DNA from: Streptomyces sp. BA2
GTDB lineage: Bacteria; Actinomycetota; Actinomycetes; Streptomycetales; Streptomycetaceae
Reading direction: 5' to 3'
Assembly (NCBI RefSeq): GCF_009769735.1
Contig: NZ_WSRO01000002.1
Location: 3,794,001 to 3,858,000, forward strand
Length of the DNA: 64,000 nucleotides
The position numbers and the translations under genes are program-made. The notes beneath the pieces are model-generated. The model did not search any database and was not told the origin of the DNA. It was given only the letters and a program-made list of their open reading frames with translations. Positions 17,204-25,700 of this stretch are shown here, piece by piece. Each line of letters begins with the position of its first letter. Within the stretch, counting starts at the first letter, position 1.

Positions 17204-18460
17204 TCAGGCCGCCCCGCACCCGGCCTTGTCGGCGGCCTCTCCCCTGGCCTCGTCGGGCGCCGCAGCCGTCGCGCCCGCCTCCCGTCGCGACCGCGCCCCC
17301 GAGAGATGCCGAGCCCGCGCCCCCGCGAGGTGTCGCGACCGCGCCCCCGCGAGATGCAGCACGAGGCCCGCCCCCGCCACCGCGGCTGCGGCCCACGGCA
17401 GGTGGCTCGCCGGGAGGCCCATGGAGAGGGCGAGGCCCGCCGCACCCGAGCCGACCGCGCTGCCCAGGTACAGGGCCGAGTTGTTCAGGGCCAGAGCCAC
17501 CGTGCCCCGCTCCGCTCGCAGCGCCAACAGGCGGTGCTGTTGCGGGACTTGGAGCGCCCAGCCCGCCGCGCCCCACAGCACCAGGGCGGGGAACGCCGCC
17601 GCGCCGAGCAGCGGCAGGGCCGCCTCCGCGAGCACCAGGGCCAGCAGCACGCCCGCCACCAGGGTGATTACCCGGCCCGTGCGGTCCACCAGGGGGCCGG
17701 CGACGACGCTGCCCAGAATCCCGCCGATCCCCCACGCCCACAGGTAGGGCGCGACGCCCGCTTCCTCCACTCCGCCCGCCGATGACAGGACCGGAGCCAG
17801 GTACGTGTACAGGCCCAGGCTCGCCACGGCCGCCAGGAACGAAACCCCCACCACCGGCACCACCGCGCGGTCCGTCAACGCCGCGAGCCGTGCCCGTACC
17901 GGCACCGGCGGGTCCGCCGGGACCGGTGTCAGCCACACGGCGAGCCCCGCGAGCGTGATCGCCCCGAGCCCGGTCACCGCCCACATCGTCGCGCGCCACC
18001 CGGCACTCTCGGCGAGAAGCACCCCCAGCGGCACGCCGAGCACCGTCCCCGAGCTCATCCCGCCCATCACCAGGGCCAGCGCCCGCCCGCGCCGCTCCTC
18101 GGGGACGAGGGAGGCGGCGGCCGCGGTGGAGAGCGCGGAGTAGACCCCGGCACCGGCCCCCGCCACCGCGCGGGACGCGAGAAGCACGGCCAGGGACGGC
18201 GCCAGGGCCGTCAGCCCGTTCCCGAGGGTGAAAACGCCCAGCGAGGCGATGATCAGCATCCGGGGACGTACGCCGGACATCAGCCCGGCGACGAGGGGCG
18301 CGCTCACCGCGTACGCGAGGGTGAAGACGGTGACCATCTGCCCGGCGAGCGAGACGGTCGTTCCCAGGTCCCGGGCCACCACCGGCAGCAGCCCGGCCAT
18401 CACATAGGCGTCGAGCCCCAGCGTGAAGGCCCCCAGGATCAGCAGCCAGATCTTGCGCAC
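17204..18460 (-). CDS. MFS transporter (DHA1-type)
   Basis: This roughly 418-residue, 12-helix major facilitator begins with a first helix near WLLILGAFTLGLDAYVMAGL. A motif-A-like loop (GLMSGVRPRM) follows helix 2. It resembles arabinose/sugar-efflux and small-drug exporters. GTG 18460 (VRKIWLL) is chosen because GGAG sits about 8-14 nt upstream; ATG 18526 is an in-frame alternative without a good site. The C-terminal tail has repeated A-G-A-R-x-R-H/R units. It is divergent from a LysR gene 118 bp away, its probable regulator. Confidence 0.88.
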   Translation of the reverse strand: MRKIWLLILGAFTLGLDAYVMAGLLPVVARDLGTTVSLAGQMVTVFTLAYAVSAPLVAGLMSGVRPRMLIIASLGVFTLGNGLTALAPSLAVLLASRAVAGAGAGVYSALSTAAAASLVPEERRGRALALVMGGMSSGTVLGVPLGVLLAESAGWRATMWAVTGLGAITLAGLAVWLTPVPADPPVPVRARLAALTDRAVVPVVGVSFLAAVASLGLYTYLAPVLSSAGGVEEAGVAPYLWAWGIGGILGSVVAGPLVDRTGRVITLVAGVLLALVLAEAALPLLGAAAFPALVLWGAAGWALQVPQQHRLLALRAERGTVALALNNSALYLGSAVGSGAAGLALSMGLPASHLPWAAAAVAGAGLVLHLAGARSRHLAGARARHLSGARSRREAGATAAAPDEARGEAADKAGCGAA

Positions 18461-18578
18461 AGCGACAACTCCCACTCCTCGTACGGCGCGGCCTGCGAGC
18501 CGCCGCGGAGTGGGAAAGGTAGGCATCGCCCGGACGCCCCGGGAAATGCCCGCGGAGGCACATTTATGCTGGGCCGGC

Positions 18579-19466
18579 ATGGATCACATCGCTCGCGTCC
18601 CGGCCGATGACCTCGCCTCGGTCGACCTCCGCCACCTGCGCGGATTCCTCGCCGTGGCCGACGAGTTGAGCTTCACGCACGCCGCGGCCGCTCTCCGTAC
18701 GGGCCAGCCCGCACTGACCCGCACCATCCGCGCCCTGGAGGAAGCGGTGGGCGCGCGCCTGCTCACCCGCACCACACGTCACGTGGAACTCACCGAAGCG
18801 GGCCACCGCCTCCGCGACGGCATCGCCCCGCTCCTCGCCCGCCTGGACGCCACGCTGCGCGAGGCCGCCGGGAGCGAACCCCCGCTCCTGCGCCTCGGGT
18901 TCACGTCCCTCCTCCCGGAGGCCTGCGCCGCACGGAACTCCGCCTTCGAGGCCGCGACGGGCGCGGGCATCCGCCTGGTCCGGCGCGACACGCCCTTCGC
19001 GGGCCTCACGTCAGGGGCCTGCGACGTCGCGGTCGTACGAGGAGACATCCCGCCGGGCACGGCGGTACGCACCCGCGTACTCCTGCACGAACCCCGCATA
19101 GCGGTGGTGGCACGCGGCGCGGCCGAACTCGCGGGACGCCGCGTCGTGGACTGGACGGAGCTGGCCGATCTGCCCCTGGTCGTGAACACGGTCACGGGGA
19201 CGACAAGCCCCGAACTCTGGCCCGAGGGCCATCGCCCCGAACTGGCCTGCACAGCCGACAACTTCGACGAATGGCTGGAAGCGGTAGCGGCAGGCCACGG
19301 CGTAGGAGTGGCCCCAGAACCGGTGGCCCGCAGAAACACGCACCCAGCCCTACGCCACGTACGCCTGAAGAACGCCCCACCGGTGCCAGTACATCTGGCC
19401 ATCCCGGCGCGGGACGCACATCCGTTGGCGGAGCGATACTTGCTCGCCCCGGAGCCAACCCGGTAG
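18579..19466 (+). CDS. LysR-family transcriptional regulator
   Basis: This 295-residue protein has the LysR winged HTH at residues about 11-70 (LRHLRGFLAVADELSFTHAA, then AALRTGQPALTRTIRALEEA) and a periplasmic-binding-protein-like effector domain. ATG 18579 follows CGGAGG by a suitable distance. It faces away from the MFS gene, the classic arrangement for control of a divergent target from the shared 118-bp region. Confidence 0.92.
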   Translation: MDHIARVPADDLASVDLRHLRGFLAVADELSFTHAAAALRTGQPALTRTIRALEEAVGARLLTRTTRHVELTEAGHRLRDGIAPLLARLDATLREAAGSEPPLLRLGFTSLLPEACAARNSAFEAATGAGIRLVRRDTPFAGLTSGACDVAVVRGDIPPGTAVRTRVLLHEPRIAVVARGAAELAGRRVVDWTELADLPLVVNTVTGTTSPELWPEGHRPELACTADNFDEWLEAVAAGHGVGVAPEPVARRNTHPALRHVRLKNAPPVPVHLAIPARDAHPLAERYLLAPEPTR

Positions 19467-19507
19467 TCGGCCCACGAACTCCGCCATGTCACGTACGCGT
19501 CGGGACA

Positions 19508-20218
19508 CTATCCACGGGACTCCTGGTTCCACTGTGTCAGCGCCTCGTCCAGAGGGTTGTCGAAGCTGACGAGTTCGGCGATCTGGTGGAGCAGACGCCG
19601 GTAGTCGTCGCGCCGCTCGACGGCCGTCGTACTCATGACGAGCACCACCAGACGCCTGCCGTCCGGATGCGGTAGGTGGGCGTGGACCTGGAGGAGGGGC
19701 TCCGGAGGGAGGCCGCTGGCCTGTGTGGGGGTGCGTACAGACTCGCTGAGGGTGGCCGGACCGCAGGGCAGCTCGAGGTACTCGATACGGGTGTGGTGCT
19801 CGGCGGGGGTGACGGCGCGGGCGGCGGTGACGGCGGGGGGTGCGACGGCTGTGTCACGCAAGGAGAGGGTGAAGAAGGAGAGCAAGGGCCGCCCGCCGCC
19901 CTCGCCACCACCGGCATCGGCCACGTCGTCACGATGCAGGCCGATCGAGCAGTGGACGGTGCCGATTTCGCACAGGGCGGCCAACATCTGCTGCGCCGCG
20001 CCAAGTTGCGCGACGAAACGCTCGCGGGTGGTGTCGTCAGGAGCTGTTTCCAGGAGTGGGCCGAGGGCGGCACGCAGCCCGTCGGCGCCGGGGGCATCGG
20101 GCAGGTTCAGCAGGGCGGTCAGCGGGATCGCGGTGAACCCGGCAGGTTCGGCGAACCAGATGTCAGCGCTGGGGTCCTCGGCCGACTCGTCGACCACGAA
20201 ATGGGGAGCGGCGGTCAT
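19508..20218 (-). CDS. Hypothetical soluble protein, last gene of WXG operon
   Basis: This 236-residue acidic protein has no signal peptide or membrane segment. I recognise no domain. It has alternating hydrophobic strands (LLSFFTLSLRDTAV, RIEYLELPCGPATL, LLQVHAHLPHPDGRRLVVLV) suggestive of an alpha/beta sandwich, and ends with a helix. Similar unnamed proteins occur with Streptomyces type VII-linked genes, where roles such as immunity or chaperone are possible; this is conjecture. Its ATG overlaps the stop of the membrane-protein gene (ATGA). Confidence 0.8.
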   Translation of the reverse strand: MTAAPHFVVDESAEDPSADIWFAEPAGFTAIPLTALLNLPDAPGADGLRAALGPLLETAPDDTTRERFVAQLGAAQQMLAALCEIGTVHCSIGLHRDDVADAGGGEGGGRPLLSFFTLSLRDTAVAPPAVTAARAVTPAEHHTRIEYLELPCGPATLSESVRTPTQASGLPPEPLLQVHAHLPHPDGRRLVVLVMSTTAVERRDDYRRLLHQIAELVSFDNPLDEALTQWNQESRG

Positions 20219-20898
20219 CGCACCTCGTCCTGCGTCACGCCGTCGGGAACCCTGGCCCCCGCCCGACGCGCACGTTCGAGCGCGCCGGGACTGGCGCCCC
20301 ATCCGACCGGGGCAGCTTTCCAGCTGGGCCGGGCCGGACGCTGGTAAAGGAAGTGCAGCCGCTTGGGCACGTCACCCCCTCGACCCGGCGCCGCGATGAC
20401 AGCGTAGAAACGGGGATCGCCGGCGAACCACAGGGGCTCGATCTGAGCCTTCAGCTCGGGCTGGGTCTTGTTCGTACCGAAGCGCCGCATCCACCAAAAG
20501 GTGCGCATATTGGCCATGAAGAGCAGCGGGATCCGCTCATCCGGCTTCTCGGGATTGGGAAGCTCGTACCACATCTCGTCCTCCTGGGCCTCTGGGTGCT
20601 TGTTCCGGCCTCGGGGGACGTCCTTGAGGTGCTGCCAGGGGTACTGGGCGAGGACACGCCGCATGTTGAGAGACCAGGGGAAGTAGCCGAGTTGGAGGAA
20701 GGCGCGGAAGGTCGCGTACACCAGCAGGGGGATGAAGATCCAGGCGATCGCGACTGGCGTGCCGACGATCAGGAAGAGGGTTCCGAACCAGACGGCAACC
20801 CATCCGACCAGCCGCCCGACAGTCGTGGCCATGTGCCAGATGAATGCCTGACGAGTCGGCGGGTGGTCCCAGGCGGTCGGATAGTCGGCGGAATGCAT
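20215..20898 (-). CDS. Hypothetical two-helix membrane protein of WXG operon
   Basis: This 227-residue protein has a short cytosolic start and two adjacent hydrophobic helices at about residues 22-72 (WHMATTVGRLVGWVAVWFGT, then TPVAIAWIFIPLLVYATFRA). A long soluble C-terminal domain has segments MWYELPNPEKPDERIPLLFM and EPLWFAGDPRFYAVIAAPG. No family is recognised. ATG 20898 (MHSADYP) is preferred over ATG 20928. It starts 26 bp after the large WXG-type gene and overlaps the next gene, so it belongs to the operon. Confidence 0.8.
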   Translation of the reverse strand: MHSADYPTAWDHPPTRQAFIWHMATTVGRLVGWVAVWFGTLFLIVGTPVAIAWIFIPLLVYATFRAFLQLGYFPWSLNMRRVLAQYPWQHLKDVPRGRNKHPEAQEDEMWYELPNPEKPDERIPLLFMANMRTFWWMRRFGTNKTQPELKAQIEPLWFAGDPRFYAVIAAPGRGGDVPKRLHFLYQRPARPSWKAAPVGWGASPGALERARRAGARVPDGVTQDEVR

Positions 20899-20924
20899 GT
20901 AAGCAGCTTTCTGTCTGCAGCGGA

Positions 20925-22271
20925 TCAATGGAAGAGATGCCGGGCGACATCGACGAGACTGCCGCCATCGACGCCGAGCCTGGTGCCATCGATAACTGCT
21001 ACGGCACCATCCTTGATGCCGTCGTCGTCGGCATCCACGATCTTCATCACCAGCCCGAATCCAGCCGTACCTACGCCAACCGCAGCCGATGTGACCTCAA
21101 CCGTCCTGGCGATTGGTTCAGCCCGAGCCCCTCTGATCGTGAGCCCGAGCAAGGAATTGTCCAGGCGGGTCATAGCCCTCGCGTGTTCCATGGTGGTCGC
21201 ACCGGCAGTACTCAGCCGCGCTCCGAGCGTGAGAGCCTCACCCGCCTCGCCGACACCACGAAGGGCAGCAGCGCCTCCTTTCCACGCCGCGCCGACGCCG
21301 GGCACCATGCCTAGGGCATCCCCACCCAGTGTGACTGCGTTGCTCCAGAAGCCCGTGTCGAACTCGCCTTTGGTGACGCCATCCCACAGCGACGCGCGCA
21401 ACGTCGGGTCACCGAGCACCCGCATACTCAACGCCGTCGCGCTCAACGCCGCCGCAGCCAGCAACAGCACCGCCGCAGCCGCCCCACCCGTCAACACGAA
21501 CAGCGCCGCAAGCCCGACGACGGCGGCCACGCTGCTCAGAATGTCGGGCAGGTTCTCCTTGACCCAGTCCATCGTTTCGTCGAACCAGCCCGGCTCGTGC
21601 GGCGCCAGCTTGTGTGTCGCATCGCGGATCTTGCCTGCCCGGTACCCTGACCTCTCCTCGTGCTCGTACGCGAGGTCGCGGGCCTTCTTCAGGATCCGGT
21701 CGAGTTCCGCCTGGGCGTCATCCACCTTGTTGTTGGTACGCGTCTCCGCCTTCTTCGCCTGATCCTGCCCGGCGCCCTTCTTGTCCAGGTCAGAGTCCTT
21801 GCCCGCGGTGTCCGCTCGCCCCTGCGCCGCCTCAAGGGCGGCCCGCGCTTCCTTCGCGTCCGCGTTCAAGCGTTTCGCGCGGCCCTGGTACTCGTGGAGC
21901 TCGTCGTGCCAGCGGTTCAGATGCTTGGCGGCCTTGCTGATGGAGTTCGCCGCATTCTGCAGGTTCTTCGGCAGCGGACCGCCGTCGATCTGCTCGCGAA
22001 AGGCGACCGCCGCATCGCCCTCCCAGTAGCTGCCGTCCATCAGCTTCGTGACAACGCCATGCGTCTCATGGAGGACTTTGGCGCAGCCGGTCAGCTTCTT
22101 GTGCAGCGCCTTGACGATGTCGCAGTTGCCGGGAACCGGATTGAAGCCCAGGTCCGGATAGTTGGGGTTCGGGATGTCCGGGGAAGACTTCAGGCCTTGT
22201 GGCAGGGGGCCGTTCCTGGCGGCGGGCGAACCAGCGAAGGGGTCGCTCTCAGTACCCGGCGTGACCGTCAC
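20925..22271 (-). CDS. Large WXG-type protein, candidate type VII substrate
   Basis: This 448-residue protein has an N-terminal helical region with a W-x-G turn (GSYWEGDAAVAFREQ, about residues 80-95). A long Ala/Lys/Glu-rich coiled coil spans about 110-200. A pair of hydrophobic helices follows (SVAAVVGLAALFVLTGGAAA and VLLLAAAALSATALSM), then a Gly/Ala-rich tail of ~150 residues. This is the layout of putative T7SS-secreted polymorphic-toxin-like proteins, but I cannot recognise a toxin domain at the C-terminus. GTG 22271 overlaps the stop of the WXG100-like gene (GTGA). It could be an effector or a membrane-inserting component. Confidence 0.82.
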   Translation of the reverse strand: MTVTPGTESDPFAGSPAARNGPLPQGLKSSPDIPNPNYPDLGFNPVPGNCDIVKALHKKLTGCAKVLHETHGVVTKLMDGSYWEGDAAVAFREQIDGGPLPKNLQNAANSISKAAKHLNRWHDELHEYQGRAKRLNADAKEARAALEAAQGRADTAGKDSDLDKKGAGQDQAKKAETRTNNKVDDAQAELDRILKKARDLAYEHEERSGYRAGKIRDATHKLAPHEPGWFDETMDWVKENLPDILSSVAAVVGLAALFVLTGGAAAAVLLLAAAALSATALSMRVLGDPTLRASLWDGVTKGEFDTGFWSNAVTLGGDALGMVPGVGAAWKGGAAALRGVGEAGEALTLGARLSTAGATTMEHARAMTRLDNSLLGLTIRGARAEPIARTVEVTSAAVGVGTAGFGLVMKIVDADDDGIKDGAVAVIDGTRLGVDGGSLVDVARHLFH

Positions 22272-22585
22272 TTCGAGCCCCGTCCCCGGTTCTTACCCTT
22301 CTCCTTCAAATTCTCCTCCAGGGCTTTGTCGACCTCGCGGTAGGCGTCCTTGCTCTTGTCGATGATCTTGGCAAGGTCTTCACTCTGCTCACCGATCTGC
22401 TCCGTGCCGTACTTCCAGTCGTCCTGGAAGTCCTCACACGCGGAGTCGAGGTCATCGGTGCCAAGGCCGGTGATGGTTGACTCACTGAGCGCCTTGTGCA
22501 GCCCCTTCAACGAGTCATTCGACTTCTTGAGCAGCTTCATGAAGTTCTCGAGCTCGTCCCCGTCGACCTTCAACTTGTCGGCCAT
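22268..22585 (-). CDS. WXG100-like (EsxA/B-type) small helical protein
   Basis: This 105-residue protein is predicted to be two long helices with a turn at DFQDDWKYGTEQ, a W-x-x-G variant of the WXG motif at about residue 57. Highly charged helices on each side and a Lys/Gly/Arg tail complete it. Such proteins are substrates or cofactors of type VII secretion, usually as dimers with a larger WXG/LXG partner, which here is the coupled downstream gene. ATG 22585 has GGGGTGGG just upstream. Base composition is near 57% GC in a sample line, well below the flanking genes. Confidence 0.82.
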   Translation of the reverse strand: MADKLKVDGDELENFMKLLKKSNDSLKGLHKALSESTITGLGTDDLDSACEDFQDDWKYGTEQIGEQSEDLAKIIDKSKDAYREVDKALEENLKEKGKNRGRGSK

Positions 22586-22626
22586 TCCCACCCCTTGAGG
22601 CTGCCGTCGCATCGCGTGAGGCTCGG

Positions 22627-23652
22627 TCAGCGGTTGATGGACTGGATTTCCTGGACGTTCATGGCTTGGGTGGTCTCGAAGGTCCCGTCCGGGAGGTTGC
22701 CCTTTGCGCCTCCGGTGCCGGTCCACTCGATTTCCCAGGTCACCGATGCCGTCAGCTGATACGGCTGACCACTCGTGGCACGCAGGTACTTGATCCCGCA
22801 CGGCGGCTCGTGCTGTGAAGCCCCCCGGGTGTACGGCGTCCCGATGCTGCCGTCCTCGTTGAACTCGCACTCGCCGGATGCCGGGTACGTCTCCGCGTCC
22901 CCCGTGCCCGGCTCCATGTGGAGGCTGGCCGGCTTCGCGGTGGTCTGCGCCCACAGCCCTGTGCCGGGCAGTTCGGCGCGGACCTCGACGTCCTTGAACG
23001 TTCCCTTGTCCAACCAGGCCCAAGTGGGCAGATTGACCGTCGACTTGGCCTCGGGCTTCAGCTCGACCTCGGTGTCCGGCACCCTGGTCTGCTGGTAGGC
23101 GAGGGCGGCGAGGATCTTGGGGCCGATGGCCTGGGGGGCGTTCGCGGGCTCACCGTTGTCCACCCAGAAGGTCTTGCGCTCACAAGCGCCGGTGGCTGGG
23201 TCGCCCTCCATGTCCGGGTTCTTGACGCCTACCCACCACATGCCCTTGTCGTTCTTGTCGACGTTGAAGTCCTTGTAGGGCTTCCCGCCCTTGTAGTGCT
23301 CCTTGTCGCCCGCCATGCCTGCGGCGTCCCCGCCGACCGATTCGTAGATGGACCACTGGGCTTCCACGAAGGTCTTGAAATCCTTGGCCTTCCAGTACGG
23401 CTCGTACCAGCAGGCAGGGGGCTTCCAGTCCACCGCAGCGGGAGTCAGAGAGCCGGTGTCTCCGGCCTTGGCGGAGCCTCCCTCTGCCTTGAAGACGACC
23501 CGGGACATCAGGTTCTTCCCGTAGGACTGGCCCGATGGTTCCGGCTCCTGGGATCCGGAGCCGCCACGGCCGCCGGCCAGAGCCTCGTACGTTCCGAGAA
23601 CGCACAGCACGGCGGTGAGCACCGCCGCCGTCCCGCTCCGATTCACGGTCAC
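22627..23652 (-). CDS. Exported hypothetical protein of WXG operon
   Basis: This 341-residue protein begins with a signal-peptide-like segment (VNRSGTAAVLTAVLCVLGTY, Ala-rich cleavage region after it). The mature part is soluble and rich in Trp and Lys, with paired Cys (WKPPACWYEPYW, TGACERKTFW, PASGECEFN, HEPPCGIKYL) that could form disulfides outside the cell. A beta-rich C-terminal half ends in a WEIEW segment. No family is recognised. GTG 23652 overlaps the lipoprotein stop (GTGA), and the WXG100-like gene follows 41 bp later. Confidence 0.82.
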   Translation of the reverse strand: MTVNRSGTAAVLTAVLCVLGTYEALAGGRGGSGSQEPEPSGQSYGKNLMSRVVFKAEGGSAKAGDTGSLTPAAVDWKPPACWYEPYWKAKDFKTFVEAQWSIYESVGGDAAGMAGDKEHYKGGKPYKDFNVDKNDKGMWWVGVKNPDMEGDPATGACERKTFWVDNGEPANAPQAIGPKILAALAYQQTRVPDTEVELKPEAKSTVNLPTWAWLDKGTFKDVEVRAELPGTGLWAQTTAKPASLHMEPGTGDAETYPASGECEFNEDGSIGTPYTRGASQHEPPCGIKYLRATSGQPYQLTASVTWEIEWTGTGGAKGNLPDGTFETTQAMNVQEIQSINR

Positions 23653-24299
23653 GGCTGGCACTTCTGTGCTCCCCGGTCCTCGCTGAGGTCCCGGGTCTGC
23701 CAGACGCCGTCCTTGTTCTTCTTCATCGCGGTGTTGTAAAAAACGTAGCTGTCGGGCGACGTCTCTGCCTTGGTCACTTTGTTCGTCTTGCGGTTCTTGA
23801 GGTTCGCCTGACTCTCATCCACGCAGTACGTCACCGCCGCCGACGTCTTGCTGAACACTGTTACCTGCCGGTCGAAGTAGCGAGCCGTCCCCGCCCAGCT
23901 GGTGTTCTTGTCGATGTTGGCCTTGGTGTACTCGTAGAGGCCGGTCAATGCCCGATCCGTGGCATAGAAGGCGAGAGCCGAATGCTTCAGGTCCCCCGAC
24001 GCGAGCGCCGCGTCCACGGCGTTGATGCGTCGCTCGCTGTCCGCCAGGACCGCGTCCTTCACCGCGTCACCAGTCTTCTGGCCGTCGAAGACGTTCTTCA
24101 TATCCACCGGCAGCTTGATCTCCGGCCGATCGATCCCGTCGGCCGACGTTGACGGCGACGGAGATGCCGACTTTCTACTGCCTGCGCCAGCACCGGCGAT
24201 CTTGTCGTCCTTGCCGTCGTCCGAGCCACCACACGCGGTCAGCAGTAGGGCCGCAGATGCGGTGAGCATGGCTGCTACGAGCCGGACGGGGCGATTCAC
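23649..24299 (-). CDS. Lipoprotein, first gene of WXG operon
   Basis: This 216-residue protein has a clear lipoprotein signal: basic start NRPVR, hydrophobic core, and lipobox LLTAC at about residues 19-23. A Gly/Ser/Asp/Lys linker precedes the fold. The mature domain (about 60-216) is alpha+beta and resembles the small exported NTF2-like lipoproteins of actinobacteria by its helix-strand pattern (AFYATDRALTGLYEYTKANI; YFDRQVTVFSKTSAAVTYCV); the family is uncertain. GTG 24299 has AGGAG 7 nt upstream. It should be on the outer face of the membrane and leads the six-gene operon. Confidence 0.85.
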   Translation of the reverse strand: MNRPVRLVAAMLTASAALLLTACGGSDDGKDDKIAGAGAGSRKSASPSPSTSADGIDRPEIKLPVDMKNVFDGQKTGDAVKDAVLADSERRINAVDAALASGDLKHSALAFYATDRALTGLYEYTKANIDKNTSWAGTARYFDRQVTVFSKTSAAVTYCVDESQANLKNRKTNKVTKAETSPDSYVFYNTAMKKNKDGVWQTRDLSEDRGAQKCQP

Positions 24300-24464
24300 T
24301 CTGGTCTCCTGGAGGGGTGGGGTTAGCTGAAGCAACCGGACACTATCCGTAACGTCATGGTGACTCCAGGGCGGATTGTGTTAGTAGCTCGACGGGGTGA
24401 GGCAAGCCACGCCCGATACCCGGACCCCCGCCTCAGCGAGGACTTCACCGACACCACTGCCTAG

Positions 24465-24707
24465 CTCACGCCAGACGTTGTCGCCAACGTCCACCTATGC
24501 AGCCCGAGTTCACCAGAAGTGCTGGTGCTCGCACGCCTCGCTTCTCACCACGTACGGGTCAGCGTGCACGACCAGCGCCCCGCGCTGCCGCCCGACCAGT
24601 ACGCCGCCCATGCGCACGCCGGCCCGACGAAGAGGCGAGTGAGCGCGGGCCGCTTCCCCCTTCAGCAGCTCGCGGACCGCACGCGCCGGAAGAGCAGTCA
24701 CACCTGA
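24465..24707 (+). pseudogene. Decayed anti-sigma-like ATPase (HATPase_c) fragment
   Basis: In this frame the sequence reads DVVANVHLCS, EVLVLARLASHHVRVSVHDQ, RPALP and then GRFPLQQLADR. These look like the N-box, strand, G1 and G2 parts of a Streptomyces stand-alone GHKL ATPase with a degraded glycine motif. An in-frame TAG at 24462 cuts off any upstream part, and no start is present. I therefore read it as a remnant. The intact relative at 6176-6679 shows the expected order of motifs. Confidence 0.5.
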
Positions 24708-24841
24708 GTCGCCGTGTCCGCCATCGACAAGGCCCCTTCTGAGCCAAACAACGAGAAGAATTACGTTCGCAACGTACAGAAGTACGAATCCCACGGTGAA
24801 CTCGGACGTCGACGAACCCAGTTGGGTCCCCCGCCGCCCCC

Positions 24842-25447
24842 TCAGTTCAACGACGGATCATCCGGATACGTAGCCACCATCGCCAGCTCGCTCCGCTGTC
24901 TCCGCAACACCGCTCGCCACAGCCGCTCAGGGGCCGGCGACGACACGTCCCCCGGCTCGGACTCGACCACGTACCAGGCGCCCTCGACCAACTCGTCCTC
25001 CAGCTGGCCCGGGCCCCAGCCCGCATAGCCGGCGAAGATCCGCAGCGAGCCGAGTGCCGGGGCCAGGAGTTCGGGAGGTGTGTCCAGGTCGACCAGGCCG
25101 ATCGCGCCGTGCACGCGGCGCCAGCCGATGGGCTCCCCTCTGCCCGGCCGCGGCCGCGGCCGGGAGCCGGGGGCCGTGCCCTCCTCCCCGGGGATCACCG
25201 CCACGCCGAGCGCCGAGTCGAGAGACACGGGGCCGCCCTGGAAGACCACGCCCGGCGCGCCCGCCAGCTCGCCCCAGCCCTCCAGGATGTCCGCGACGTC
25301 CACCGGCGTGGGCCTGTTGAGGACCACGCCGAGCGAGCCCTCCTCGTCGTGGTCGAGAAGCAGCACCACCGCGCGGTCGAAGTTCGGGTCCGCCAGGGCA
25401 GGTGTGGCCACGAGCAGCCGCCCTGTGAGCGAGGACACCTCGGTCAT
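24842..25447 (-). CDS. YqgE/AlgH family protein
   Basis: This 201-residue protein belongs to the YqgE/AlgH (DUF179) family. SLTGRLLVATPALADPNFDR opens it, followed by VVLLLDHDEEGSLGVVLNRP, VFQGGPVSLDSALGV and a C-terminal FAGYAGWGPGQLEDEL. All are diagnostic. The biochemical role is not established. ATG 25447 begins the conserved part. It is divergent from murA with 253 bp between. Confidence 0.94.
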   Translation of the reverse strand: MTEVSSLTGRLLVATPALADPNFDRAVVLLLDHDEEGSLGVVLNRPTPVDVADILEGWGELAGAPGVVFQGGPVSLDSALGVAVIPGEEGTAPGSRPRPRPGRGEPIGWRRVHGAIGLVDLDTPPELLAPALGSLRIFAGYAGWGPGQLEDELVEGAWYVVESEPGDVSSPAPERLWRAVLRRQRSELAMVATYPDDPSLN

Positions 25448-25700
25448 GGACCACATGATCCCGCATCTTTGCCCCATCCGGGGAGGCAATGCCCTTACGG
25501 GAGTGAATGCAGCTCAGGGCGCACTGAAGCGGCTGGAGCGCACACTTTCGGCGGTGACCCGGAGTGTCCGGTTCCGAACGGTTCGTGTTGTCACGAACTC
25601 CTGACGTGTTTCGCGCACCCTTGGCCTTACGGAAGGGGGGTACACGCCCATTACCCTTGCCCTTTGGTCCACCCGTCCATCCAATCGGAACGCGAGATTC
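25448..25700. other. Divergent promoter region yqgE-like/murA
   Basis: These 253 bp must carry promoters for both genes. I see no strong hairpin, repeat or recognisable operator. Confidence 0.5.

Noticed and set aside
24510..24794. 94-residue minus-strand frame with a hydrophobic start
   Set aside because: It overlaps the ATPase remnant on the other strand, and only the first 18 residues look membrane-like; the rest is shadow composition.
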